Notes: generated by a model not told the origin, from the letters alone. Shown: positions 54,396 to 64,000, counted from the first letter of the stretch. The stretch: 64,000 bases of DNA from Spizellomyces punctatus DAOM BR117 (GCF_000182565.1 NW_015971539.1:174775-238774); one strand, 5' to 3'. A program made the numbers and translations.

Positions 54396-57300
54396 ATGTC
54401 CAAATCGAAGCATGTAAAAGTAGTAATTCGGACGAGACCGACGTCCGATTATGCACAGGATATGATCAAATTCACTGGCGACCGAAAGGTACTTCGAATA
54501 TCTGCGTTTTGAACACCCGTCGCTACAGTTCATTCCTACTTAATATTAGGGGGTGCATATACACATTCCGAAAAACGTAGAAGGTGGCTTTATCAACAAT
54601 CAGCAAGAAAACTGGGACTTTCGCTTCGACAGTATTTTGCATAATGTGTCACAAGAAACCGTATATGAGGAATGTGCAAGTTCTTTGTTGAAGGGAGTGT
54701 TGGAGGGTTACAATGGTATGTAAAGCTGGAAACCTTACCAGGCATGCAATATTGAGGTGCGCTGTTTTTCAAACTCTTTCTTTCTTCAACTTATTAATGA
54801 CATGCTGCTGAAGGCACAATCATGGCGTACGGCCAAACAGGTAAGTGTCCTCCTCATATCAATTCGTTATCATTTTACCGATGAATTCTATTATGCTACC
54901 TCAGGAGCTGGAAAAACATTTACAATGTTGGTAGTATCAATTGTTAGCACCGCCTTTATGCTTTGCTGACCAGCATGATATTTTATAGGACCGGTGCTAC
55001 AGAAAATTACAAGCACAGGGGCCTTATACCGCGGACAATTTCACATGTCTTCCGGGAGATTGGCGAGCGTCCTCAGCTCTCTTACGTTGTTCGTGTAAGC
55101 TATATCGAGATATATAATGAACAGATGGTGGATTTGCTAGGAAATCTTCCTGATGCATTGAGACTGGACAGCAACTTGAATGTAGTCGAAGATAGAACCG
55201 GTAAATCTGATGGGAAGACAGGTGCAATTCAAATGATGTGTCACTAACCACTCTCTTTCTTATCAGGGACAGCTCAGGTGAAAGGGTTAACAATGAAGAT
55301 TGCGACTAGCGAGGAAGAAGCGCTCAGCTACCTCTTTGAGGGTGAAACAACGAGATCTATTGCAGAGCATCAGCTAAACCGAAACTCTTCAAGGTTAGCA
55401 GCTGCGCCAGAGATGGATTCATACTTTAGCGTGTTTTGCTGAAAAGGCATGGGTAGATCACATTGCGTCTTCACTATCTACCTCGAGTCGCGTTCAAGAA
55501 TCGAATCCTCTGAGAAAGTCTTATTTAGTAAATTGAACCTGGTCGATCTCGCCGGGTCTGAGCGATTATCAAAAACACATACAACAGGCGTCTCTCTTCG
55601 AGAAGCTATGTGTACGTAAACAATGCTGGTACCTTCCGTCTCATCGTAGTCTAAACCTCACCTTTCAGATATCAACAAGTCCCTCACTTTCCTTGAACAA
55701 GTTATTGTTGCGCTGGCAGACAAGAGAAGGCAGGCTTTCATTATTTTCTGGCCTCTTCGGTGAAGTCTTACAAACTATCGGTCCATCACATAGAGGACAC
55801 ATACCTTATCGTCAGTCAAAGCTAACGAACGTGCTGCGGGATGCTCTCGGAGGGAACTGCAATACTTTAATGATATCGAATATACGGTGTGAGTGCTAAT
55901 ATCCGGTCCAGCCCATATTTTTTGAATTAATGGTTAGACTTTTACAGGTGAGGCGGATTATATCGAGGAAACCATATCAACCCTTCGTTTTGCCACGAGG
56001 ATGATGTGCGTAACGAACACGCCCGAACTGAATGTGCAATATGATCCGATAGCGCTGATAAAGAAATACGAGCGGGAAATCAAAGAGCTTAAGCAGGAGT
56101 TATCCATGCATGACACACTTAGCAATCGCAGCCACGTCCAACATGAACCATTCAGCGAACCCCAGCGGCTGGAGCTTCAAAGACAGGTTAAAGCTTTTCT
56201 CGAGAACGAGGAAGACGAAATAGAGGTACGTATAGCCGCATTAGAAGATTTGTCGATTCACTAAGAGACCAACAGGTGGGAATCTATAGATAGTAAGCCT
56301 GCGACAAATCAGGGAGATATTCCACCAGTTTCGCATGTTGTACAAGACCCAAGAACAGGAAAATGAGGATTGGCAACGAATTCACAGGAATGCAATCGGA
56401 ACTCACCCCACTATGGCGAAAGATGATGCTACAGAGAATATCAATATGGTTGGCTAATTTGGTCATCGATTGTGCACATGCAAAAGTTTGCTAAGGCTCC
56501 ATTTTCAGAATACCCGTCCCTTAGATGAAAAGGATGACGGCGTAGGGGAATTGGAAGGAACAGGATTTGGACTTGGTCTGGTACGACTGAACAAGCTGAT
56601 GAACTGAGTACTACGGGAAAATAATAGTTTTGTCTGCAGGCACCTTCAGGTGGTCGGCAAACGGGAGGCATTGCGATGGCAGCTGGTGGTACGCGGGGTC
56701 CTAAGGATAGGCGACGTAAAAATAGTAGGATCCCAGGACTTGGCTTATCTGCACAAATGGGTGCTCCAGCTCACACGGAAGTTGAAGAAGAAGACGGAAA
56801 ACACGAGGTTGGTTTGCACCTTCCTTGTAGGCATGGGACCGTTGCTGACATTCAATATAAACTGGGTTACTTGAAGATTCCCATGGAGAGAGATCGGATA
56901 CCATCTCCGCCCACGAAGGTGACGGAGATTTCATCCCCTGCAGAGTCAAGTGGGCTTCCACCACTGCCGAATGCCCATCATCCAAACAAAAACAACCGGT
57001 CGCTCGCCCCACCTCCGAGTAGAGCTGATGAGTTCGAATCCTTCAAGCGTGGAAAAGGGGCAGATATTAATCGCATTCTTAACGAAAACAAGTGTAAGAA
57101 ATTGCAGAGGAGCGCCCTGTGCTTCAGCTTGTAGTAGGTGGGCACTGATTGGATGGGTCACAGTCATATTGCGCGATAAGAAGAAACATGCCAAGGACCT
57201 GGCGGCATCGGTCAATGATACCAAGAGACATATTGATGACTTAAAGATAAAAATTGACTGTAAGCGACATGATAGAACATGCGGAGGTAAAACTCCATGT

Positions 57301-57802
57301 CAAATTGAACAGCATATGATGACGATACTGATTTGTCTCGACTAGTGGAGATACAGCGAGATGATGAGGTTGTCATTGACGAAGAAGAGTATATCCTTTT
57401 GAACAGTCTGAAGCAGCTCAAACAACACTATCGAGAGCAGTATGAAGCACTTCGTACAGTTAGAGCGGACATTGAGTATTGCTCGCGTCTTGTTGATCAA
57501 TGTCGGCAGAAGCTCATGGCTGAATTTGAGCAATGGTATGAGATACAGTATGGAGGGCAATTACCCGAGGACGGTTCAGATGGTCAGGTCGAGGTGAGTG
57601 CTTTAAAACCTTGTGATTTCCGTGGTTGTTCGATGCAGGGCTAATATGTCATCTTTAGGACTTGATGGATATCGGTGAGAAATTCGACAGATTGCAAATG
57701 GAGCGCATGTCCCAGGAAGATCCGGATTCGCTGCCATTCTATAATGCCCGTAAGAACACCGAAAGACGATATCACAAAGGCCCACGAAGTAAGAGGCATT
57801 AA
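54396..57802 (+). CDS. KIF9: Kinesin-9 family motor (KIF9/KLP1-like), ciliary
   Basis: About 16 exons. Exon 1 (54396-54488) starts MSKSKHVKVVIRTRPTSD, and exon 2 (54550-54715) gives PKNVEGGFINNQQENWDFRF and ILHNVSQETVYEECA, a wording specific to kinesin-9. The P-loop GQTGAGKTFTM is intact and split by introns, one exon being only 27 bases (54814-54840). Switch I is LNRNSSRSH, switch II VDLAGSERL, then YINKSLTFLEQ and IPYRQSKLTNVLRDALGG. The neck continues with YDPIALIKKYEREIKELKQE and HDTLSNRS, again kinesin-9 hallmarks. The tail has coiled coils and ends in a basic RRYHKGPRSKRH. Kinesin-9 acts in the central pair or axoneme of motile cilia, which agrees with a zoospore-forming fungus. Confidence 0.92.
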
Positions 57803-58281
57803 TCACCTCCTACTATGGAACTCACATTCTGAGCTGGGGAATTGGTCAAAATTAACCAGTATTGGAATTGTGCCCCTGGTCAAAAAATAAGTGATAAGTG
57901 ATAATTATTCAAAATTTTCATCATTATAATATGGAGCCACCTGAACCCATTATATGCACCCAGTATTTGATTTTGCAAATCTCCTCCTTTTTAGTATCTG
58001 GAAGGCTATCAACCTACAGTTGGCCAACCATTTTTTCCAAGCAAAGCAAAATTAATAGTGTACAATAAGAGCTTAATTACTCTTTTGGCTAGCTGAAATA
58101 AATACTAGAAAATTATCCTTCATCAGGTATATTTGGAAAATTTGCATAATAGGGATACTGTGGAAAGAATTTATCTGGAATACTCCTTTACTCTAGAAAT
58201 ATTATATAATATACAGTAGTAATACATAGAAAGGAGCTTGGAACTTTCTTAGCTATAAAACTTTGGGACTAACAGATACAT
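57803..58281. other. AT-rich flank of the retrotransposon
   Basis: About 480 bp, strongly AT-rich, without a gene. It holds the kinesin-9 terminator and the insertion flank of the retroelement. Confidence 0.45.
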
Positions 58282-58374
58282 TGTAACAGGCTAGCAGGGA
58301 CAAGAAGACAACAGAAAACTAGGGAAGACTTGGTTACTACTTGTTATTCTTTTGAGGGGTCTCAGAGAGGTCCT

Positions 58375-58383
58375 CTTTTTATA
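58375..58383 (-). promoter_or_regulatory. LTR TATA box
   Basis: TATAAAAAG on the minus strand, about 90 bp before the predicted LTR end, in the position expected between U3 and R. Confidence 0.5.
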
Positions 58384-58420
58384 GACAAAGGGGCTGACAA
58401 ATGCTATATCCTAACTACCC

Positions 58421-58570
58421 AATCAGATCTCACCCACATCATCCTAAACTATTTGTCAGCCTATTGCACCATTTGCAACCAATCAGATCTTGTACATGTC
58501 ATCCTAAACTATTTGTCAGCCTATTGCACCATTTATAGCCAGTCACAAGTGAGACAAGTCATCCTAAATA
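58421..58570 (-). repeat. 60-bp tandem repeat in U3
   Basis: Two full copies (58,421-58,480 and 58,481-58,540) and a partial third. The block ATCCTAAACTATTTGTCAGC recurs exactly 60 bp apart. Upstream of the TATA box in element orientation, so probably enhancer-like repeats. Confidence 0.8.
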
Positions 58571-58767
58571 CACTGTGCCACTTGATTGAAAGGGGCAGAT
58601 GCCAGTGTGTCAGGATACTCATCTAATTTAGCCAGAAATGGCTAAATCTGCTTATTTATCTAATTCTGGTCAAATGAATGCTGACACCATCAGCAAAGTC
58701 ATGTGACCACTAGTTTGGAACCACATCTAACCAGTATAACCATAGCACTGACAGAAGAATTCTGTCA

Positions 58768-58781
58768 CACTCCCCCACTTT
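58768..58781 (-). other. Polypurine tract
   Basis: AAAGTGGGGGAGTG on the minus strand directly between the pol stop region and the LTR start. It is the expected plus-strand primer site of reverse transcription. Confidence 0.7.
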
Positions 58782-58785
58782 AAGA

Positions 58786-61700
58786 TTAAGCTCCCTTCTG
58801 GGCTAGGAACTCCTTCAAGATTTCTCTGCCATGGGGTAGGAGGTTTTCTTCTGGTTCCCAGGTGTTCTGAGAGGAGGGATAGCCTTTCCACTTGATGAGG
58901 TAGAGATTCTTCTTCCTTCTGATCTTGTGGTCAAGAATCTTCTCAACTTCCCAAAACTCTTCTCCTTGCTGGATAATTGGCTCAGGCTCAGGGGGCACTG
59001 GTCTGGTAGGGAAGTCCTCTGTGGGGTCCAAGTAAGGCTTGAGGAGTCTCACATGGAACACTGGATGAATCTTCATGGTGCTGGGGAGCTCCAGGGTGTA
59101 ATTCTGAAATTCATCCTTGGCCTTGATTCTGTAAGGTCCAAGCCAGGGGGGAAGAAGTTTCTGGGCTGGCCTCTGGGCTTCTTCTTCTGGGGTGATACCT
59201 TCTCTAGATAGCCAAACTTTGGAGCCTAGGGGGTAGCTTGGGGCCTTGCTGAGAGACTTGTTGGCTTGCTGAACTTGTCTTTCTTGGGCCAGTATCATGT
59301 TATCCTTGGCTACTTGAAGCAGTTGCTGAATATACTGGTGGAAGTCTGTTGCTTCAAGATCATTGCTTTCTCCTGGTGGTGTTGCTGGGGTCCTGGGATG
59401 CTGGCCATTCTCCAAGTAGAATGGGGTAAAGCCTGTGGTTTCTGAGATACTGTTGTTGTAGGCAAACTCAGCAAAGGGGAGAAGATCTTCCCAATTCTTC
59501 ATGTTGTACTGCAGGAAAGCTCTGAGGTAAATCTTCAAAGTCTTGATGGTTCTCTCTGCCTGTCCATTGGTCTGCTGGTGCCTTGCAGTGGCTAGGAGGG
59601 TGCTGCAGCCTAAGAGTTGCATCAAGTTGGACCAGAATGAACTGGTGAACTTGGTGTCTCTGTCTGATACAATCACTTCTGGGAGTCCATGGTGCTTGAA
59701 GATGTGCTTCAAGAAGAGCAGGGCCAGGTCCTTGGCTGAGGCTCTGGTGGTGGTAGGGATGAAGTGGCCTCTCTTTGACAATCTGTCAACAATGACAAAG
59801 ATGGCATTGTGATCAGAGGAAGTCATAGGTAGGTCAGGGATCAGGTCAATGGAGATCTGGCTCCATCTGGTCTTAGGTACTGGGAGGGGCTGCAGCAAGC
59901 CTGCTGGTGGTTGCTGACTAGGTTTGCTTCTCTGGCAGGAATCACAAGACTTGACATACTTCTTAATGTCCTTGTACATCCTTGGCCAGTAGTAATGCCT
60001 TGCTAGGGCATCATGGGTCTTGGTGATGTCAAAGTGTCCAGCATATTGAGTGTCATGGGTTTCTTGGAGTAGGCTCAACCTTAGGTCTGGGTCACTAGGA
60101 ACAAAGATCCTGCCCTGGAAATAGAGTAACCCATCTTGATGGCTGAGGTATTTGAGCCTTTGTTGCTGGTCTTCTGGTCTCCTGGGGTCATCCAAAGCTT
60201 GGATGAGCTCTTGAAGTTCTGCGTCTTCTGTGGTACTGGTCTTCAATCTCTCTTGAAGGGTGCTGGTGGTGTGGGTCACAGCATTCAACTCTGCTGTCAC
60301 CAAGGCCTTGCACTTGATGCATCTTGGGGCCAGGTCTGGTCTTCTAGACAGGATGTCTGCCACTGTGTGGAGTCTTCCTGGGCCATAACCAATCTCAAAG
60401 TCAAAAGATTGGAAGTTCATGACCCATCTGGCTTGTCTTCTGGTCAAGAAGGGCTGGTTCTGTAGCCACTTGAGGGACTGGTGGTCTGAGATAACTTTGA
60501 AGGGGGTTCCTTCCAGGTAGGGCCTCCAAACTCTGAGGGCATCATGGATGGCTAACAGCTCTTGTTCTCTGGTGTCATATCTGGTCTCTGCTGGGGCCAT
60601 CTTCCTGGAGTGGTAGGCAACTGGTCTCATGCCTTTCCCATCATCCTGTCCAAGCCATGCACCAACTGCATAGCCTGAGGCATCAGGGAAGACAGTGGTA
60701 GGCAAGGCTGGGTCAAAGGGTCTGAGTACAGGGGCTTTGGTGACCATATGCTTCAGCTGCTGAAAAGCTTTCTCCTGAGGTTCAGACCAGGTCCAGGGCT
60801 TGTCATTTCTCAACAGGTCTGTCAATGGTGCAGCTTGCTCTGCCAGGTCCTTCAGAAAGCTATGGAAGTAGTTCACCAGGCCCATGAACTGTCTGACTTC
60901 AGTGACACTCTGAGGGGTGGGCCATTCTTGAACAGTCTGCACTTTCTTGGGATCAAGCTTGACTCCTTCATGTGAGACTACATGGCCAAGAAACTCTACT
61001 TCTTGCTTGAAGAACTGGCACTTGCTGGGGTTGGCATACAGCTTGTTCTGCCTGAGGGCTTGCAGAACCTGCTTGAGGTGGTCCAGGTGATCTTCTGGGG
61101 TCTTGGAGTAGATGAGGATGTCATCTAGGTAGACAATAACAAAGATGTCCAAGAAGGGTCTAAGGACATCATTCATCAAAGTCATGAAAGTGGCTGGGGC
61201 ATTGGTCATTCCAAAGGACATGACCAGGAACTCAAAGTGACCATATCTGGTTCTGAAGGCTGTCTTGGGGATGTCTTCTGGGTGGACTCTGATCTGGTAA
61301 TAGCCTGACTTCAGATCTAGCTTGGTAAACACCTGGGCTCCATTCAGCCTATCCATCAGCTCATCAATCCTAGGGAGGGGATATCTGTTCTTGATGGTGA
61401 TTTTATTCAGAGCCCTGTAGTCCACACACATCCTCAAAGAACCTTCTTTCTTCTTGACAAAGAGGATAGGTGCTCCAAATGGGCTCTTGGATGGTCTGAT
61501 GTGGCCTGCCTCCAGAAGCTCTGAAAGCTGCTTCCTCAGTTCTTCTAACTCCAAAGAAGAGAGGTGGTAGGTTGGTCTCCAGGGGGTCTGGTTGGGGTCA
61601 CTGAGTTCAATTCTGTGATCTACTGATCTCTCAGGGGGAAGTCCTGGGGGAAGCTCTTCAGCAAAGACATCTTGATAGTTTTCAAGAAGCTTGGTGACTT

Positions 61701-61971
61701 TGGAATCCATGGTGTCTGGAGGGGTGCTGGTATCTTGAGGGTTCTTGAGATACACAGCAAAAGCTGTTGCTGTCCTCTTCTTCAGTGTTCTGGCCAACAT
61801 CTTTGCTGATACCATGGTGATAAGATTGGACTTCTGGGATTTGTTGGAAGAGCTGGCCTGCTTAACAAACCATCTGACTCTGGGGTGCTGGGAGGTGGTG
61901 AAGGTCACAGTGTTCTTGTTGTAGTTGATACTGGGATTCCTCCAGGCAAACCAAGGTATACCCAGGATCAA
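58786..61971 (-). CDS. Chromovirus pol: RT, RNase H, integrase, chromodomain
   Basis: An open frame of 1,061 residues. Domains in order: end of the protease region ([10 protein letters not shown]), reverse transcriptase with [11 protein letters not shown] and the catalytic [10 protein letters not shown], RNase H ([37 protein letters not shown]), integrase zinc finger (H..H then CDSCQ), the integrase core with Asp in [10 protein letters not shown], Asp in [14 protein letters not shown] and Glu in [12 protein letters not shown], the GPY-type module (WLGPYRI) and a C-terminal chromodomain ([34 protein letters not shown]). All catalytic residues are present. The chromodomain targets integration to modified histones. 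It has the same frame as gag but is separated by the linker and protease frames. The coordinates are the longest frame from its first Met; the real N-terminus arises by frameshift. Confidence 0.95.
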   Translation of the reverse strand: MILGIPWFAWRNPSINYNKNTVTFTTSQHPRVRWFVKQASSSNKSQKSNLITMVSAKMLARTLKKRTATAFAVYLKNPQDTSTPPDTMDSKVTKLLENYQDVFAEELPPGLPPERSVDHRIELSDPNQTPWRPTYHLSSLELEELRKQLSELLEAGHIRPSKSPFGAPILFVKKKEGSLRMCVDYRALNKITIKNRYPLPRIDELMDRLNGAQVFTKLDLKSGYYQIRVHPEDIPKTAFRTRYGHFEFLVMSFGMTNAPATFMTLMNDVLRPFLDIFVIVYLDDILIYSKTPEDHLDHLKQVLQALRQNKLYANPSKCQFFKQEVEFLGHVVSHEGVKLDPKKVQTVQEWPTPQSVTEVRQFMGLVNYFHSFLKDLAEQAAPLTDLLRNDKPWTWSEPQEKAFQQLKHMVTKAPVLRPFDPALPTTVFPDASGYAVGAWLGQDDGKGMRPVAYHSRKMAPAETRYDTREQELLAIHDALRVWRPYLEGTPFKVISDHQSLKWLQNQPFLTRRQARWVMNFQSFDFEIGYGPGRLHTVADILSRRPDLAPRCIKCKALVTAELNAVTHTTSTLQERLKTSTTEDAELQELIQALDDPRRPEDQQQRLKYLSHQDGLLYFQGRIFVPSDPDLRLSLLQETHDTQYAGHFDITKTHDALARHYYWPRMYKDIKKYVKSCDSCQRSKPSQQPPAGLLQPLPVPKTRWSQISIDLIPDLPMTSSDHNAIFVIVDRLSKRGHFIPTTTRASAKDLALLFLKHIFKHHGLPEVIVSDRDTKFTSSFWSNLMQLLGCSTLLATARHQQTNGQAERTIKTLKIYLRAFLQYNMKNWEDLLPFAEFAYNNSISETTGFTPFYLENGQHPRTPATPPGESNDLEATDFHQYIQQLLQVAKDNMILAQERQVQQANKSLSKAPSYPLGSKVWLSREGITPEEEAQRPAQKLLPPWLGPYRIKAKDEFQNYTLELPSTMKIHPVFHVRLLKPYLDPTEDFPTRPVPPEPEPIIQQGEEFWEVEKILDHKIRRKKNLYLIKWKGYPSSQNTWEPEENLLPHGREILKEFLAQKGA

Positions 61972-61988
61972 GTCAAACTTGATTGGGG

Positions 61989-62276
61989 CTAGTCTACCAA
62001 CAAAAAATCCGTTACAGTTCCTACTGAGTATTGAACACCTTTGACAAAGCCTATTTCTTGGTGCTTTCTGTTATCAGCCATAGAGATTTCTGCTCCAGGG
62101 AGAGAATGAGTCACCAGTTGTGCCTTCTTGACAAATGACTGTGACACATAGAGCTGGTTTGCCCCATTGTCCAGGAGAATGGTTACTGGGATTCCCTGGA
62201 TTGTACCTTGCACAGTCAGCAAGTGACTCTGGGCAGTCCTTGGCCCTTTGGGGGTACTTAAACAGTATGGAGCCAC
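61989..62276 (-). CDS. Retroelement protease frame
   Basis: A 95-residue frame that stays open further upstream into the linker. It contains the pepsin-like retroviral protease core [18 protein letters not shown]. The usual active-site triplet D-[S/T]-G is D-N-G here. It ends at TAG (61,989-61,991), ten bases after the heptamer T TTT TTG, which lies in the correct phase for a -1 shift into pol. Confidence 0.75.
   Translation of the reverse strand: MAPYCLSTPKGPRTAQSHLLTVQGTIQGIPVTILLDNGANQLYVSQSFVKKAQLVTHSLPGAEISMADNRKHQEIGFVKGVQYSVGTVTDFLLVD
62001..62007 (-). promoter_or_regulatory. Candidate -1 frameshift site, protease/pol
   Basis: TTTTTTG on the minus strand, read T|TTT|TTG in the protease frame. 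A -1 slip gives TTT TTT G and enters the pol frame, which is open across this point. The zero-frame stop is three codons further. Confidence 0.5.
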
Positions 62277-62281
62277 CTCTA

Positions 62282-62746
62282 CTACATGGATCTTGCTTTC
62301 TTTGTAGGTGACCTGGGGACTCTGGGTTTCATGGGGTTCTGGGGTTCTCTGGGGTTCTTGGGTTCTCTGGGGTTCTCTGGGGTTCTCTGGGGTTCTCTGG
62401 GGTTCTCTGGGGTTCTCTGGGGTTCTGGGGTCCTCTGGGGTTCTGGGGTCCTCTGGGGTTCTGGGGTTCTCTGGTGTTCTTGGGTTCTTTGGGGTTCTGG
62501 GGTTCTCTGGGGTTCCAGGTAAAGTCCATGGATAGTTAAAGTCTCAGGGGTGGTTTCAGGTGGGTCCAATAGGTCCAAGGGTTGAATAACAGGAGAGTGT
62601 ACCAGGTGGTGGGTGTCAGGGTGGTGGTTCTTGATATCTTCCCCAGTAGAGGCAGAACCTCTATCTTCTACTGAGTCTGCTTGCCATTTCCCTGCTGCTT
62701 GGTCTTCAAGGGACAGAGGGGGGCAATATGGCCTGGTTTTCTGCAC
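62282..62746 (-). CDS. Proline-rich linker frame between gag and protease
   Basis: A 154-codon frame overlapping the end of gag in the -1 frame. It is acidic and Pro-rich, with about a dozen PQRTPE/NPREPQ repeats. No domain is seen. It joins gag at the heptamer GGGAAAT and must change frame once more to reach the protease. It would be a spacer of the gag-pol polyprotein, not an independent protein. Confidence 0.55.
   Translation of the reverse strand: MQKTRPYCPPLSLEDQAAGKWQADSVEDRGSASTGEDIKNHHPDTHHLVHSPVIQPLDLLDPPETTPETLTIHGLYLEPQRTPEPQRTQEHQRTPEPQRTPEPQRTPEPQRTPENPREPQRTPENPREPKNPREPQNPMKPRVPRSPTKKARSM
62325..62515 (-). repeat. GGGGTTCTCT-type minisatellite in the linker
   Basis: About 15 units of 10-12 bp (GGGGTTCTCTG with variants) in tandem. 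All three sense frames stay open over most of it because the units lack stops. Confidence 0.8.
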
Positions 62747-63579
62747 CTGAAACAGGCTCCCTTCTTTCTGAGCTCAGTCTTCTCAGCCTCAGTGAGTTTG
62801 GAGAGAGGCTTCCCAGAGTTGGTGGATATACTATCTATCTCCATAGGGACTACTCCAGAGTTCTCAGTCTTGGGGGAGTAGTAGCTGGTGGCCTGGCTTC
62901 TTTTCTGGTAGCTGAACTGGATCTGGTCAATCCTATCAGCTGTTGCTGCAGCTGTGGCTAAGTTGATGGTACTGGTGGGGTTGAGCTCCAGTTGTTCCTG
63001 AACCCTGGGTTTAAGCCCTCTGATAAACTTGTCTAACTTTTCAGCTTCTGACAAGTCATCCACCTGAAGGCATAAAGTATTGAACTGGTTCAGGTACTCC
63101 TTTACTGAGCCTTGTTGTTTGAGCCTGGCCAACTGGTCTCTTGCTGCTCTGGTGGCATTTGCTGGGAGGAACTTCTCTTGAAGGGCTCTCTTGAACTGGT
63201 CCCAAGACTGGATTCTGAGAGGGGATCCTACTGGGTGGTTCTTGACATGGCTTTGCCACCAGACTTCAGCATGGAGTTCCAAGTAGGTGGTGGCTACTAA
63301 CAGTTGGCCTTCTGGTGATAGATCTGCAGCTGCCTGGAAGTACTCTTCAAGTCTGAGGAGGTATGTCCTAATCTCTTGGACATTCCTGTTGCCTTTGTAG
63401 GGCTTCAACTTGCTTTGGAGGACTTTTACCAGGGATTTATCTACTCTGGGTTGGTACTGAGCAGTGGCTGGTGTGGTGGAGTTCAGCTGCTGGAGCTTTG
63501 CTTGATAAAGCTCCTGCCTGACCTGGTCTATGTCAAGCTCAGCAATGGTGTTGAAGAGAATCTCTTCCTGGCTGGTCAT
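62668..63579 (-). CDS. Retroelement gag (capsid/nucleocapsid)
   Basis: 303 residues from ATG at 63,579. The middle is the Ty3/gypsy capsid domain (retrotransposon gag family): VQEIRTYLLRLEEYF, WDQFKRALQEKFLPAN, ARLKQQGSVKEYLNQFNTL and LDKFIRGLKPRVQEQL. Near the end is one zinc knuckle CFRCRKPGHIAPLC (C-x2-C-x4-H-x4-C) that binds RNA. It stops at TAG (62,668-62,670), 15 bases after the slippery heptamer GGGAAAT. Confidence 0.93.
   Translation of the reverse strand: MTSQEEILFNTIAELDIDQVRQELYQAKLQQLNSTTPATAQYQPRVDKSLVKVLQSKLKPYKGNRNVQEIRTYLLRLEEYFQAAADLSPEGQLLVATTYLELHAEVWWQSHVKNHPVGSPLRIQSWDQFKRALQEKFLPANATRAARDQLARLKQQGSVKEYLNQFNTLCLQVDDLSEAEKLDKFIRGLKPRVQEQLELNPTSTINLATAAATADRIDQIQFSYQKRSQATSYYSPKTENSGVVPMEIDSISTNSGKPLSKLTEAEKTELRKKGACFRCRKPGHIAPLCPLKTKQQGNGKQTQ
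62686..62692 (-). promoter_or_regulatory. Candidate -1 frameshift site, gag/linker
   Basis: GGGAAAT on the minus strand, read G|GGA|AAT in the gag frame: a canonical X XXY YYZ heptamer. A -1 slip continues in the linker frame. The gag stop follows five codons later. Confidence 0.5.
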
Positions 63580-63636
63580 GGTGGTAATGGGGTGGAGTCT
63601 TGGGTAGTTACAATATTACTTGTAACAACAACAATA

Positions 63637-63825
63637 GGGTGGGTCACAGGCCCAAGAGATGCAATGTTACTTGCAGTCAAGATAGGGTGGGTCACAGGCC
63701 CAAGAGATGCAATGTTACTTGCAGTCAAGATAGGGTGGGTCACAGGCCCAAGAGATGCAATGTTACTTGCAGTCAAAATAGGGTGGGTCACAGGCCCAAA
63801 ATATGCAATATTACTTGCAAGTACA
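63637..63825 (-). repeat. 48-bp tandem repeat in the retroelement leader
   Basis: Copies start at 63,637, 63,685, 63,733 and 63,781 (the last diverged). The unit begins GGGTGGGTCACAGGCCCAAG on the + strand. Being a multiple of three it keeps frames open in both directions; on the sense strand one frame encodes THPILTASNIASLGPV repeats and ends with a TGA that overlaps the gag ATG. Confidence 0.85.
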
Positions 63826-64000
63826 ACTGGTGGGGAGGATACAGGGGGACTCTACAGCTTCTTCACAATCCCACAATAGAAAAGCTCTATCTGCTTTCTC
63901 AGAGCTTCTGATGCTAACCAAGTGGGGCAAGAGTCTGGGTGTGTCTGGTAGTAGTTCTGGAGGTTGTGCTGGGGGTAGGTTTGTGGTATGGGATGGTGTG

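Larger units (their letters stand above)
58282..58767 (-). repeat. 3' long terminal repeat (boundaries predicted)
   Basis: On the minus strand it would start TGACAGAATTC at 58,767, directly after the polypurine tract, and end CCTGTTACA at 58,282, giving TG...CA ends and about 486 bp. Inside are a 60-bp tandem repeat and a TATA box at 58,375-58,383. The lower boundary is a guess from the TG...CA rule because the partner LTR is outside the window. Confidence 0.6.
58282..64000 (-). mobile_element. Ty3/gypsy chromovirus-type LTR retrotransposon (5' end outside window)
   Basis: Reading on the minus strand: leader with 48-bp repeats, gag with CCHC knuckle, a proline-rich frame, protease, then reverse transcriptase, RNase H, integrase and chromodomain in one long frame, a polypurine tract and an LTR. 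Gag and pol frames are long and intact, so the copy is young. The gag, linker and protease frames are linked by -1 shifts. The integrase-after-RT order and the C-terminal chromodomain define a chromovirus. The 5' LTR and primer-binding site are not identified in the last 180 bp. Confidence 0.92.

Noticed and set aside
59543-60465. Plus-strand ORFs opposite the retroelement pol
   Set aside because: Antisense shadows; the minus strand has a fully recognisable pol.
62286-62535. Gly/Leu/Trp-rich repeat proteins on the plus strand
   Set aside because: Antisense translation of the GGGGTTCTCT minisatellite in the retroelement linker.
63637-63825. CRISPR-like array
   Set aside because: The repeats are directly adjacent without unique spacers, lie in a retrotransposon leader and the genome is eukaryotic.

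Overview
The window looks like nuclear DNA of a zoosporic (chytrid-type) fungus; a Spizellomyces-like species is my best inference. The protein-coding loci are densely packed on both strands. Most are split by many short GT-AG introns of about 50-80 nt. Housekeeping proteins are recognisable: UBE2C-type E2, coronin, BAP31-like, MED9, RBMX2/Ist3, NTH1, SF3B1, mitochondrial AspRS, KEX1, V-ATPase subunit H and TRDMT1/DNMT2. A cilium-associated kinesin-9 and a possible TMEM231-like protein point to an organism with motile zoospores. Splice structures were derived by eye from phase-consistent GT-AG joins.

Layout: 1-2.9 kb has no supported gene. 2.9-13.5 kb holds a C2H2 zinc-finger protein, UBE2C, a four-RRM protein and coronin. 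14-20 kb has an inverted fragment of MED9, BAP31-like and MED9 (divergent), RBMX2 and a small one-TM protein (divergent). 20.5-22.5 kb has a small hydrophilic protein with a TATA box and NTH1. 22,638-24,799 is a DNA transposon with 35-bp terminal inverted repeats carrying a Fanzor (eukaryotic TnpB-like RNA-guided nuclease), inserted about 95 bp upstream of the NTH1 start. 25-43 kb has a seven-TM orphan, intronless SF3B1, an HSL-type esterase, a DM9-domain protein, a SUR7/PalI-like protein, a two-TM TMEM231-like candidate, a 14-exon M13 metallopeptidase and mitochondrial AspRS. 43-58 kb has a kinesin-like protein with altered nucleotide motifs, KEX1, VMA13, DNMT2 and kinesin-9. 58.3-64 kb is a minus-strand Ty3/gypsy chromovirus with an intact chromodomain pol; its 5' end lies beyond the window.

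The most interesting system is the Fanzor transposon. Both ends carry CATA/TATG next to the inverted repeats, and joining the flanks across a TA target duplication would recreate a CATA motif directly followed by the right flank. That is the arrangement expected if the nuclease re-cleaves empty donor sites, as proposed for IS200/IS605 TnpB. The ORF, however, changes frame once between the N-terminal part with RuvC-I and the C-terminal catalytic part. A-box and B-box-like Pol III elements lie between the stop codon and the right repeat, a plausible internal promoter for a guide RNA reading into the flank. The second notable system is the chromovirus, where two canonical -1 slippery heptamers sit in the correct frame just before the gag and protease-frame stops.
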